The position numbers and the translations under genes were made by a program. The notes beneath the pieces are model-generated. The model was not told the DNA's origin. It searched no databases and saw nothing but the letters and a program-made list of their open reading frames with translations. Below are positions 32,380-44,855 of a stretch of 64,000 bases of DNA, piece by piece. The DNA comes from Gigaspora rosea (lineage: Eukaryota > Glomeromycota > Glomeromycetes > Diversisporales > Gigasporaceae): NCBI GenBank assembly GCA_003550325.1, contig QKWP01000819.1:61339-125338 (forward strand). The letters run 5' to 3'. The stretch's first letter is position 1. Each line of letters opens with the position of its first letter.

Positions 32380-34500
32380 ATTTTTTTTTTATCTTTTTTT
32401 TTTAATCGACCAATTTTTGATTCTTGCTTTTTATATATTTTATTTCTTCAACTTTTTTTAACTTTTTATATTACTTTTATCATTATTAGGATTGTATTTT
32501 AAATATATTATAACAATGCCACAATCTATTCATCAAGTTCTACTAGCTAAAACTATGTATATTTTAGAACGAGACCTACATTATAATGTGCATGTTTAAT
32601 TGAAAGAACTTCTTTCGATCTTGAATTATTAATCGCTTTATAATCTATCATTGAATTTTATATTATATTAAATTGGAATATTATCGAGATTAAATATTGT
32701 CTTATTGAATAAATTTCATTGATGGAAAACCATGTATGATGCATTTTTATTCAGTTATTTTAACTGTTAAGTAATAAATTGAAAGCGATTGATGCCAAAT
32801 AATTATTGTAAGTGATAATAATATTACCTTTTTTTTAAAATTTATATAGTTATGATTATTCGATCAAGATTAATATGATCGAGTAATTATTAAATAATTG
32901 CTAATCGTAAATGAGTTTGAACCCTTATAGGATATTATTTAGCTTCAAAGTGCGTTATTAATGGCAAGACCAAATTCATAGTCGTCAAAGTTTTTGATCA
33001 AAAAAAAAATACGCAAATTTCAGTATTAAAGAAGCAGAGGAGATTATTAGTGAACAAATAAGTGTAATTTGTGAAGAATTTTATCATGGTTATATTTTCT
33101 AATTTATATATCTAGACTGGATTGTTGACTTTGTAATTTATTGCATAAAATTACAATGTCTTTAATTGTTTTGAAATGCAAATCCAACTATTACTTACAA
33201 TAACATCATTATTACATTTTATATATCGATATAATTAAGTCTATGAATAGTAATCATTTATATTACTTAAATATTTTTTTTATATTAAATTGAGTATATT
33301 AGTCATTATCAATGTTTTTTTTTTTATTAATATTTATTTAGAATGTAAATATAATTATTTATCACCTAATGATTGGATTTTGTTTAAAGAAAATCGGAAA
33401 ATCTAGATTATCATAATTTATAAATAAATTACAGCTGTTCTTATAAATTCTTGACCGAATTCGATGGGTTTGAATTTAACGTTATCGGTAGTAATACAAT
33501 GTATGTTTATTATTTCCGTCACTGGTCAAATATGACATTTTAAAACACGTTCATTGCCGTAAAATAAGCAAGTTTTCTGTAGATTGAATTCTTGAGTGAT
33601 TTTGTATTGAGGAATTCTCATTACTGTTAGAAAGACAGTTAAGTCTAAATTATTCAGAACTTTTTTTAATAAATATGCTGACTGACAAGAACAGTTTTAG
33701 CTAAACATTCTACATTCAATTAAATATGTTCTCGATGTACAATGACCGATTTCTAATAGTAAATCGTCTGGGCTAATTTTTTTAAATGTACTAAAACAGA
33801 TATAATTTGACACCTTTTTAAATCTTAAATAAATTTTGATCCACTGGACCATTTTTAATGAAACAGCTACCAAAATGTTCTTCACATCGAGACGATCCTA
33901 AAGAGCCCAAAATTATCAAAATCCAATCACTGGATCACAAGAACGCTAAGGATTTTTACGAGGATGACGCACCTATAGTGTGGGGTAAGCAGTCTAACCG
34001 ATTACCCCGCATTATAGGTGCGTCATCCTCGTAAAAATCCTTAGCGTTCTTGTGATCCAGTGATTGGATTTTGATAATTTTGGGCTCTTTAGGATCGTCA
34101 CGATGTGAAGAACATTTTGGAAGCTGTTTCATTAAAAATGGTCCAGTGGATCAAAATTTATTTAAGATTTAAAAAGGTGTCAAATTATATCTGTTTTAGT
34201 ACATTTAAAAAAATTAGCCCAGACGTTAACTTATAAATATCTTGTTTACATAATATGAAAACACAATTATTGTCTTAATGAGGGATAAATGAATACTGGA
34301 TAAAAGTTTATAAGGCTTCAAAAAAAAAATTAAAAATAATGTTGCCATATTCTGGATATTATTTTTTTTAAAGATATTTTTATTTTTTTTATGAATGCAT
34401 ACTTGTCTTGGTCGTGATATTGCTCTAAAAACCATAACTTTCCGTCTTTACAATAACTTATTATAATATATAAAAAGAATAAAGTAACATGATGAATATC
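32380..34500. repeat. Spacer unit upstream of copy B, carrying a foldback element
   Basis: The first part (32380-33300) matches 8580-9400. The later part (33430-34480) matches the 9430-10000 type, including 'cttgtttacataatat' near 34240. This means another gene unit once stood, or still stands, beyond it in the array. A palindromic element interrupts it at 33763-34222. Confidence 0.7.
33763..34222. mobile_element. Foldback element, family F2, copy 1 (near-perfect palindrome)
   Basis: Arms of about 225 bp pair almost perfectly: it starts 'gtctgggctaatttttttaa' and ends 'aaaaaaattagcccagac'. The loop is near 33990-34000. Each arm carries the shared module (33841-33895 on plus, 34097-34148 on minus). 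The near-identity of the arms points to recent origin or gene conversion. Noncoding. Confidence 0.85.
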
Positions 34501-35333
34501 AGCATTACTGCATTATACTTTCTTTTATATTTCGATATGTTTAAATCAAAACTTATCGAATTTAGAATTTATTTATTATTCCAGAATTTATGAGAACAGT
34601 TGTAAAGACCAACAACCATCAGAATCAATATGAATTTAGACATGGTATACATTTTTCTTAAAACGTGTTGTCGAGATTACTGCAGTAAAAGATAAATTGA
34701 AGCTCTTATAAGATGTGTGCTCAGCAGTCGTTAATGGTTTCACACGGCCGAATTCCTCAATATATTACTGTACTTGTATGCGACGTTTTAGATATCGATA
34801 ATTGGTTTTGTTCAATATAAACTTTCATTTGAGAATAAAATTGATTAGATATTATGCATGAATCAAGATTTTTACCAGCCAAAGAATTTGGCACCACCAT
34901 ATTGCAAGACATGTACGTTCTATGGAAAAATTCGGGTTTATGGTATTGGTGAATAAAACATGTGAGGAATAGCTATCCTTCACCTGGTGGTACAGTTATA
35001 GTTTCCTGTTCATGATTTGCAATTTTTTGCGGGGATAATGTTCCTGATACAGTTGCCGGCAGGTTGTATCCTCTGGAATGCTTATTGGTGTTGCTGATTC
35101 ATTGTTTTATGACATTTAAAGCAATGTCATTATTTACAGCACCATGTACTTGATTAAGAGAATAATATTTTATACCTCTTAACAAAAATTTGTATAAACG
35201 ATAATCTGAAATTTAAATTTCTGCTCTATTTTGCCCTAATAATGTAGTTTATGCATTTTACTGTCAATTATACTTATACATAATGTTAAAAAATTATTTT
35301 GCTATTGGCTAAATTTAAATGGCTATATATTAC

Positions 35334-35372
<39 letters not shown>

Positions 35373-37102
35373 TTACTTAATAGATTTATATATTTTCCTT
35401 TAATAAAAAACTTTGTTTTTTATATGTATGCAATTGACTCTATATAATGAATTCTCTCTGGATACTGTATAACGAGCTCAGAAATTTCAAAATCTATGAT
35501 AGTTCGGTCTAAAAATTACTACATGCTCTAATAAACATAATAATGTTCTAACGAATTTTTTTTCTTTCAGAACCAGCATTTCGTTATAGAAAGAGTTTGC
35601 TGTAATTTCTTTTATATGATAATGGAAATAACGTTAAATATTACATAAGGAACTAAGAAAAATTTTCCTTACGAAATATAAAAATAAGTATCAGAAAGTT
35701 ATTAAACGATAAAGAATGTTAATGGATAACCTAGATTTCTTTTTTGTAAACTTAAGGATGATATAATGAACCAATTTTTATGAGCTCGGAATTTTTTATT
35801 TTGTGAATATTATATAAAGATTTTACCGAACATGGTTTTTTTTATAAATATAATATCAACGATCATTTTAAGTAGCAAGTATTTTAAAAATAGAATAGGC
35901 AGTTTATAATAATATCAACAGTCTATAACAATGGCGGTCTATAATAATATTGGCAACCAAAAAAATTTTATTACATACGTAGGTACGTACTAGAATGGTA
36001 ACTCAACTAAGTAAATCAAAACTATGTCAGCAATATTACTGTATTAGTAATTTTACTATGATCAGATTTTTTATCAGTGAGATCAAAATCACGATTAAAT
36101 ATCATTTTACTTTATTTAATTAATGAGCAAAAGCACAAAATTCTAACCTATTCAACTTGATATTGCACTTCTCTTTCTAATTTTTTTTTATCCGAAAACT
36201 TTTCGCAAAGACCATATCTAAAAAGTTACGTTCGATTTTTTGTGACAATTCTAGTAAAGGTTCGACTTGTGCGTTTAAAATACAAATTTTTTCATTAAAA
36301 TCAATGAAATTCGGATGTCTATAAGACGAAGTTTCAAAATTTATTAATAGAAAATTCTAAAGTGTAACTTTTTTCCAACATTTAATAAGTTACTTGTGAA
36401 AATTTCAAAGTAATTCATTGGGTTTTCAATAAGTTATACCGTTTTAAAGTAATTATGATATCGATATGTAATATAGCAGTAATTAACGTTAAGCAATAAT
36501 TAAATTAACATGAAAAATCTGTAATATATCAAATTCCATAGTTTTGCTCACATAGATTGATTTATTTAGTTGAGTTACCACCCTAGTACATGGCATTTTA
36601 ATACATCGTGGTGAAAATATTTCCTAATACTGATATTAATACTAATACCTAGTTTATAACCTTAACCTAACTCCTGTAAATCATTAATTTCCTGGACTAT
36701 CAATAATAACATATGTCACTCACCTTGTGATATTACTCTTCAATACGTAATACTTTCAAACCATGATAATAAAAGGATTCAATGATACTGAACTTAATTT
36801 GGATTTCTAACGGCTTCTTGGCAAAGCTTAAATGCTTTAGCTTAAATTTCTCGGTTTTAAATCGTAATGATATAATGTATCTTAAAAAGGAAATTTGATT
36901 TTCTACTAACAATATTAGTCTAAAATCATAATATTTATTCGCCACTAATATTCTCACTATTATTACATCACTGACATGTCATCATTAATTAAATATTTCA
37001 TTTAAAAATTCGATATAAAATACCTATTCCAAATTTTTTTCGTTATTATTATTTTTAAGCCTTTTTGTTATTATATTTTATCGTAAAAATACTTTGATCA
37101 AA
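34500..37102. other. Intergenic DNA upstream of glutamate decarboxylase
   Basis: AT-rich, no supported gene. A T14/A18 self-complementary run sits at about 35336-35370. No clear promoter element can be singled out before the start codon at 37103. Confidence 0.4.
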
Positions 37103-40100
37103 ATGGTTTATTTAAGTCGTCTCATATCTGATGCTCATTTAGACAAAGAAAAGGAGGTGCACGGCAGTCAGGTTGTAATTCTGATTTAACAAAATCATTT
37201 TATTATTGAATTTTTTTATGTTTAATATATATATATATATCATTTTTTGTATGATAAAAGGCATTCTCAACTTCGGTTTACGGTTCTCGTTGGGATATTG
37301 AACCAATTCCAAAGTAAGATCGATTAAAATTTTTATATTGCATTTTTTTTGTTTTTAAATATCTTGATAGATAAATTTTTTGTAATTGTTCTTAATAGAT
37401 ATTCACTACCTGACAATGAAATGCCCGCAAAAATCGCTTATAAACTCATTAGAGATGATCTTCAGGTAAATTATATCTTTATTAACTATTTTAGGATAAA
37501 AAATATTTAACTTTATTTTTTTTCATAATACAAGTTGGACGGTAACCCGGTGTTAAACTTGGCAGCTTTCCTTACCACTTACATGGAAGAAGAAGCTGAA
37601 AAATTAATGACAGAAAATATGTCAAAAAATTTTATCGATTATGAAGAGTATCCTATGACTGTTGAATTACAGGTACAAAATTTCATTTCGAGCGATGATG
37701 GTCATTTTAATTAATATCGATGTATATAATGAAATTCTTTTATTTTTTGTAATTTGTTTTTAGACTCGATGCGTCAACATTATTGCAAATCTTTTTAATG
37801 CTCCAAAGAATGAAGATGCAATAGGTGTTTCAACTGTAGGTTCTTCAGAAGCTATGATGCTTGCTGTATTAGCAATGAAAAAGTTATGGAAAAAAAGAAG
37901 GGAGGCCGAAGGAAAGCCCACCGATAAACCGAACATAGTAATGTCTGCATCGGGTATTTATCATTATGTCGTTTATTTATTGTAATTTACATCTCACGTG
38001 ATATTCTCTAATATAATAAGTCTTTTGTACTCTTAATTGTTTAAATAGTTCAAGTTTGTTGGGAAAAAGGTAATTTTTTATTTTTTTCTTTATATACGAT
38101 TTTTTAAATTTAACCTTCCTTTTTTAATCAATAAATAAATTATTTAGCCGCTAGATATTTTGAAATCGAAGAAAAATTTGTTTATCTATCAGAAGGAAAA
38201 TATATTTTAGATCCTGAAAAGGCCGTTGAACTTGTAGACGAAAATACAATTGGCATTGCTGTTATATTAGGGTAAACATATCATTCGACTCTTCCATTAA
38301 TAATTTCGATTTCTTAATTGTCCGGAGCGTAGCACTCCACTTCAATGATACTGATTGGTTGAATACATGATTATTTACATGATATGCCCCGGACATATAA
38401 TGTCGGTCAGTGCATAGTGATAGGGACAGCACAAGTTCATGTAATAATATTACTAAGATCCATCTAACCAGACTAAAGGATAACGTGAATTTACACTGCC
38501 CTTTATTATGTACTGTCTGTAGATTTCCTGTATAATATCTTTATTAATTTTGTTATTTCCAAGTTAGATCGACATACACAGGACATTACGAAGATGTGAA
38601 AGCAGTTAATGATCTTTTGCTGGCCAAAAATAAAAAAACTGGTTGGGATGTGCCAATTCATGTTGATGCCGCATCTGGTGGATTTGTCGCTCCTTTTGTG
38701 AATCCTGATCTTGTTTGGGATTTCAGGTTAATACATTTTATTTAACTTTAAAGATATGCAATTTGCAATGTTACAGTGGCAATCACAAATACCGTATCTC
38801 ACATGAATTAAAATTTATTTGGAAAAAAAAACTTTTTATCTAATTCTTCTAAACTAATGACTAATTCTAATATTTATATTTTATTGATGATTGAAATTAG
38901 CCATATCCTCAATAAGACACCTTTATTTTATTTTTATTATTAAGAAAATATTATATATTTAAAAGTTTAATTCATGTGGTGACTGAACAATGATTGGCTC
39001 ATAGCATATAAGATATCGATATTGAATTATTCATATAATAATATATAGGCTCGAATTGGTTCGATCCATAAACGTTTCGGGTCATAAATATGGTTTATGC
39101 TACCCGGGTATTGGATGGGCTCTTTGGAAATCAAAAAAGTATTTACCTGATGAATTGGTTTTTAATATAAATTATCTTGGATCTAATCAGGTATAAAAAT
39201 TTATTTTATTTTTATGAAATACCGAAAATCAGAAGTTCAAAATCCGATCAATTCATTATTTAATTAACTTACAGCCATTTTGTTTATTAACAATTGTCGT
39301 GAATGATAAATTTGATACTATGAACTCTCGAAATTATCGATTTTAACTTCTGATAAATCGGGATTTTATATTATATCCATTACTATTTAAATCTGACTTT
39401 TATTCTTATTTTCAATTTTTTTTCAAGGCTTCTTTCACCTTGAATTTTTCCAAAAATGCCTCAAATGTGATCTCTCAATATTACGTTTTAATTCGACTTG
39501 GACGTCAAGGATTTACCTCGATCATGGAAAATTTGATGGGTATTGCTGATTATCTTGCTTCCAGGTTAGAAGCAACAAATAAATTTGAAATTCTGAGTGA
39601 TAGAAATGGAAATTGTGTGCCACTTGTAGCTTTTAGGTTGAAAGCCAAAGATATACATTATGATGAGGTTTGTAAAATTCTTTAATTCAATTCTCGATTT
39701 AAATTCGGTATCAAATATATATATATATATATAAACTTGTATTAATAAATTTTTTAATAAATTTTGTTAGTTTGATGTTGCCCATCGTATTCGTGAACAT
39801 CAATGGATTGTACCATCTTATACTATGGCACCGAACATTCAACATATCAGAGTGTTACGCGTTGTAATACGTGAAGATTTTTCGCGTGAACGATGCGATC
39901 TATTTGTTGCAGATTTGATGCATACTATTGATTATTTGGATAAAGTGGATAAAGAGACTCTTCATATAAAGAGGTATTTTATAATTTTTATTTCCTTCGT
40001 AAGTAAAAGTTTTAAAACTTTATTCAAATGTTTTTTTTTCAATTTTTTATTTATAGAAATGCGGCTGGAAGTTGGAAAGCCTTAAAAAGTATCTCACTTA

Positions 40101-40144
40101 TGACATTTGACAGCCAATCTCATAAAACCAATGGGGTTTGTTAA
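37103..40144 (+). CDS. Glutamate decarboxylase (12 exons, 497 aa)
   Basis: A PLP enzyme that converts glutamate to GABA and CO2, presumably in the cytosol (first step of the GABA shunt). Exons: 37103-37171, 37261-37313, 37399-37465, 37535-37672, 37764-37953, 38049-38069, 38148-38271, 38568-38726, 39049-39190, 39428-39667, 39771-39973, 40057-40144. All introns are GT-AG and the phases fit. Motifs: 'YGSRW' and 'LPDNEMP' near the N-terminus; 'GSSEAMM'; 'HVDAASGGF' with Asp254 for the pyridine nitrogen; '[11 protein letters not shown]' with the Schiff-base Lys287. The length matches eukaryotic glutamate decarboxylases of about 500 residues. Exon 6 is a 21-nt microexon. The C-terminus has a Trp/Lys patch and ends 'KTNGVC', reminiscent of plant enzymes with a calmodulin-binding tail; whether it binds calmodulin is unknown. 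The gene appears intact. Confidence 0.95.
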
Positions 40145-43100
40145 ATTATTGAATTTCTTGACAGTTAAAATGTTATGAATTTAGAATATTTTGGATTTTG
40201 TTTTATGTAAATGATTTTTTTTAAGTTTATTAAAGAACTCGTACATACGTACGTACTTTTAAAAAGTTACCGTGTAACATGGTATAATAAAAATGATAAT
40301 AAATTTTGAAGCAAAGACACCTGTTTCTTTTTGCAATGTTTGATCAATTAAATTCAAGACGTGATAGTCATATAAGTTGAGCAATATTTTTTATATCCGG
40401 ATATCAGTCAGTCAAAAAAGCACATAGAAAATCTAGGACAGGTTACGCTAACTCCGATCCTCAATTAAAAAATAAATTCATTAAAAAAAGAATTTTCTGA
40501 AATTTTTCAATTGTTTTTAAAATAGCTCAAACAGAAGATTTGCGATTCTTTATTAAATATGAATAATATTTATTCATATAATATTGTAATAAAAATAAAA
40601 TCGAAATCGAAGATAATTTTAATAATGAAACATTTATAAAAGTAATAGTAGAAAATCTCACAAAATAATGTTTAGGAAATTTTATTTGTGATAGTAAAAA
40701 AAGCTCAGTAAAAAGCTCACTATTTCTATTAGTGTACAAGTAATTTATGATTCTGTAGTAAAATACAAATTATAGTTCAAGTTTCTTCTGTATAATGAAT
40801 ATTGTCGAAAGGTAAAGAAGCTAGCGGCTATAAAAAAACTCGAAAAGAATTGCGAGCATGTAAAAAAAAAAAAAAAGAATGCTGTTAAAAAATTATACAA
40901 TTGCAAATGAAGCTAAAATGTTTTATAATTTTTTTTTTGGTTATATTTTTCTACATCCCTACAAGGTAAAATTCTAATTGTATTTTAAATATCATATGTC
41001 TTATTAAATGTTAAACTTATCGTCATTATTATTCTAATTTCTTTACGACTGTATTTAAATATTAGGTTTGGTAATCTATCCCAGATCTTTCATATGCGTA
41101 AAAAAATATGCTGAATATATTGTATGTCGAAATAGAATTTTTGTGGATACCGAATCAACTTGTGTGCAATTGAATTCTAGTCAGATTCGGTTGGTTAAGA
41201 AATTCAATTCCACTTAATAAATGGATTTAAATTATCCTAATCATTATCGAACCAATAAAGAATTTTATATACTGTGTAGATAAAAAAATAAATGAGATTG
41301 GAACTCTTTGTTCGTCAAATAGCTTTAAAATTTTTAAATAATCGAGGCAAAAGAATGTTAATTTTTATCTAACAATGCATTTGAAAAGAACTAATTTCTC
41401 GATGGCAAATCTGTTAAATGTTGTCATGAAGCCTTTATTTTATTGCACAAAGATTATAATTTCTGTATTAAAGTTTTCAAGGTCCATTAAAAAATATACC
41501 TATAGGAATTGCCGAATTTTGGTATTCCTATCGGCAGAACATATGACATACTTTGTAGTTTACATCAAGGTGCTTTACAATATGCGGTATGAATTTAAAT
41601 TCAAACTTTAAACAAATTTAATGTATTATACAAATATATTTATTTGTAGATTTCTGTGCAATACAGGTACATTCATTAAAGAATTAAACGTATAAATGAA
41701 AATTTTTTCAATCGTTTTAATAAATTTTTTAATCGACAATGATTGATGGATTGTAATTAAATGATCCAAAATTTTTCTTTGTACACTTAGATGTTTTATT
41801 GATCTCAAACTCCCGCTCCTGTAATAATGATAAAAATTTTGTAATACGTATCCTGTAGAATCTTTAATGATCATTAAATTGAAAATAAAAGCAACTGATT
41901 ACTACTTTACTAAATTGATTAAATGTTTGGTATATTGAACATTCAAGAATTTATAGGCCTGAGCAAGAAGATGTAAGAAATGATGTTTGAAGATTAGCTT
42001 CGATAACACCTGAAATAATGAATCAACAAAAAGGCAAGATCGGTGCGTGAAAAAGAGAATGCAGACCAAAATAACGAATGGACAAATAATAAAATAAATG
42101 TCTAAACGTAATACCTTAATCTAAAAAAGTTTTGCGATGCTGTTTCTGTACTTGAATTTCATTTGTAAAGCTTTCTTACTATTGTGTTAGTACAAACAAT
42201 AGGATCATGTAACAGATGCAAATAAAGATAAAATGATGGCAAAAAAGATTTTTAGCTGAAAATGATATGGATCATTGGTAAGTAAAAACATGTAATATGT
42301 TGGGCAATTATTTATGATTTCGTTAAAAAACGTTAATCATATTTTTGCCAGTGATGAACGATTGATTATTAAAAATTTCTTTTTACAGTCTAGCGATTAC
42401 GTAATTAGAATTAAAGTTACATAAATTTGTCGTTATAAGTTATATGGTAGGACTCAGCAAAAAGAGGCTTCGGGAAAATCACATGATTTTGAGAAAATCA
42501 TTACTAAATTAATATATTATATAAAATATTAAAATCTGATTGGTTGGTCCGAAGCCTGTGGGCTCCCCCAGATATTTGAGTCATAAATTCTAAATATTTA
42601 TTCGCAAAAAAAAAAAAGAACCAAAATCATTAAGTAATGATGCCTAATCAATCCATGGCGCTCTTGCAGATTTTTTTATAGATTACAGCGGGTTGATTAC
42701 TTTATAATTTATGTTTGTCCGCATGCATTTAAATATAAAATATGTTGAATGAATTAACACTGCCGACATCACGCCAAGTGACAATTTACTAAAAATATAT
42801 ACTGCAACTAATAAAATGCCAATCCTCACCCTATGTGATGTCGGCTAAATGAACTTTCGGTGAACGGCGAGATAAACAGTACTATTTTTTTTAAATTTGT
42901 AACCTAATACATAATGCTCTAGCCCTATAATACGCCTCCGTTTGATTATTAGTCTAACTAGAATTTGTGATGATTGATGTATACCCAGCATATTTATACT
43001 GTAATAAAAAAATCATTCAGCTTGTTACTTTTTCTATACTCCCATAAGAGATATCGGCAGCACAGCATAGCCACAAATTAGCCATATTGGGACGCTTTGT

Positions 43101-43534
43101 TCCACGGTGAGCTTGTTTATGATTCTTTTACGAGTCTTGGCAGTCTGGGGCAGTGTGGGGACGATTTCTTGGCAATTTTTTATGACGCAGAAAATTCGTT
43201 ACACGAATTTTCACGTTACCCTTTCACAAAATCGTGGCATGACGATGTTTCTACTAAACGGAATTCTAGATCGGCAGCAGGAGATATTAATAAATATTAT
43301 ATTATATATATACTGTACTATTACTTGGTGAACGTATATATAAATTATTACGTATGTTCTAATGATAAGTAACGGAAAATCTCGTTTATCCGGTTACTTT
43401 GCACTGTTTCACAATATCAATATATGTAGTGTTATACCCGATATTGATATAGGTCACATGTAGGTTAATCACATGACAATTTCAGTGCATATACAAACAA
43501 TGTTACACGGACGCCAAGAAAACTAGTAAAACTA
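40145..43534. other. Intergenic DNA downstream of glutamate decarboxylase
   Basis: AT-rich without a supported gene. At 42765-42880, 'gccgacatcac' and 'gtgatgtcggc' form an inverted repeat, followed by 'gaactttcggtgaac' words resembling the insert at 20100-20375. A mixed-composition stretch at 43080-43290 has open frames in two phases, but I recognise no domain. Confidence 0.4.
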
Positions 43535-44269
43535 CATATCGGTTTATTTTTGGAATTGGCCAACAACTTCTGATCCACTGGTCCGTTTTAGATGATTTAA
43601 CTACCAAAATGTTCATCTCAATGAGAGGATTCTAACGAGACCAAAATCCAATCACAGGATTCCAAGATAGTTTGAATTTTATACAAATTTAATAGGAAAT
43701 TTAAAATTTTTAGATAAATATTTTAAGCCTGAATAACTTCTGATCCACTGGTCCATTTTGGATGATTTAACTACCAAAATGTTTGTCTCAATGAGACGAT
43801 TCCAACAAGCCCAAAATCATTAAAATCCAATTACGGGATTCCGAGATAGTTAAGAATTTGCTTAATCAGCCAATCAAATTAGATATGGGTTTTTTACATA
43901 TAAAACCCATATCTAATTTGATTGGCTGATGATACAAATTCTTAACTATCTCGGGATCCCGTGATTGAATTTTAATAATTTTGGGCTTGTTGGAATCGTC
44001 TTATTGAGACGAACATTTTGGTAGTTAAATCATCCAAAATGGGCCAGTGGATCAGAAGTTATTCAGGATTAAAATATTTATTTAAAAATTTTAAATTTAC
44101 TATTAAATTTGTATAAAATTCAAACTATCTTGGAATCCTGTGATTGGGTTTTAATGATTTTGGTCTCGTTAGAATCCTCTCATTGAAATGAACATTTTGG
44201 TAGTTAAATCATCTAAAACGGACCAGTGGATCAGAAGTTATTGGCCAATTCCAAAAATAAACCGATATG
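43535..44269. mobile_element. Foldback element, family F2, copy 2 (double arms)
   Basis: It starts 'catatcggtttatttttgga' and ends with the complement. Each arm contains the shared module twice (43575-43627 and 43745-43797 on plus; 43999-44050 and 44178-44229 on minus), each followed by 'atccaat.ac.ggatt'. The centre is a hairpin around 'aaacccatatctaatttgat'. Noncoding. Confidence 0.88.
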
Positions 44270-44853
44270 AATAGTTCACATCGATAATTTAGTTCTTTAT
44301 TATATTTTATTTCTTTTATTTATATCTTTTATCTATCGGTTATATTATCTCAATCATAACTAATCAATAGAGCCGATATATTATAACTGATAGATATAAT
44401 CGTTCTTTTTATATATTATATAACATGTATAAATATCACCGATATTCCCTACCAGAATGTAGATAGTTCTTAACAACTCAATTAAATAAATAAACTATTA
44501 GTGTCTTCATACACTAATTAACAAAAACCCTATACTCGTGTCTTCATACACGTGTATAATCGTTTGTAATCGTTAAGTGGTTTAACGATTGACCACGTGA
44601 TTACTGAGACGATTCTCACGTTAATAAGTGATAGTAAAAAGTAGTTATAGTTTTATTGATAAACTGATACGACTATCAGTATCCTCATATACCTTTAGCC
44701 GTTTGCCTCTTTCATAAAAGCAAATCACAACAAAACCTCTATATACACAATCACGTGTAATTTACTAAACCGTAAGGCTTTCAATTATTTTAAGCCCCAG
44801 TTCCGCTGAACCGATTTAGAGGTGGTTTAGTGTAACAGTAGTTTAATAATTCA
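44270..44853. other. Intergenic DNA, nothing recognised
   Basis: No gene. Short direct repeat 'gtgtcttcatacac' at about 44500 and 44540. The TA before 44856 is the target site of the Tc1 element. Confidence 0.4.
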
Positions 44854-44855
44854 TA

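Noticed and set aside
35336-35370. T14/A18 run as a possible retroposon tail
   Set aside because: No target duplication or element body next to it; simple self-complementary homopolymers are common in such AT-rich DNA.
43097-43372. Two overlapping ORFs of 91 and 74 codons
   Set aside because: No recognisable motif, no neighbouring exons, and both frames are equally open in a locally GC-richer patch.
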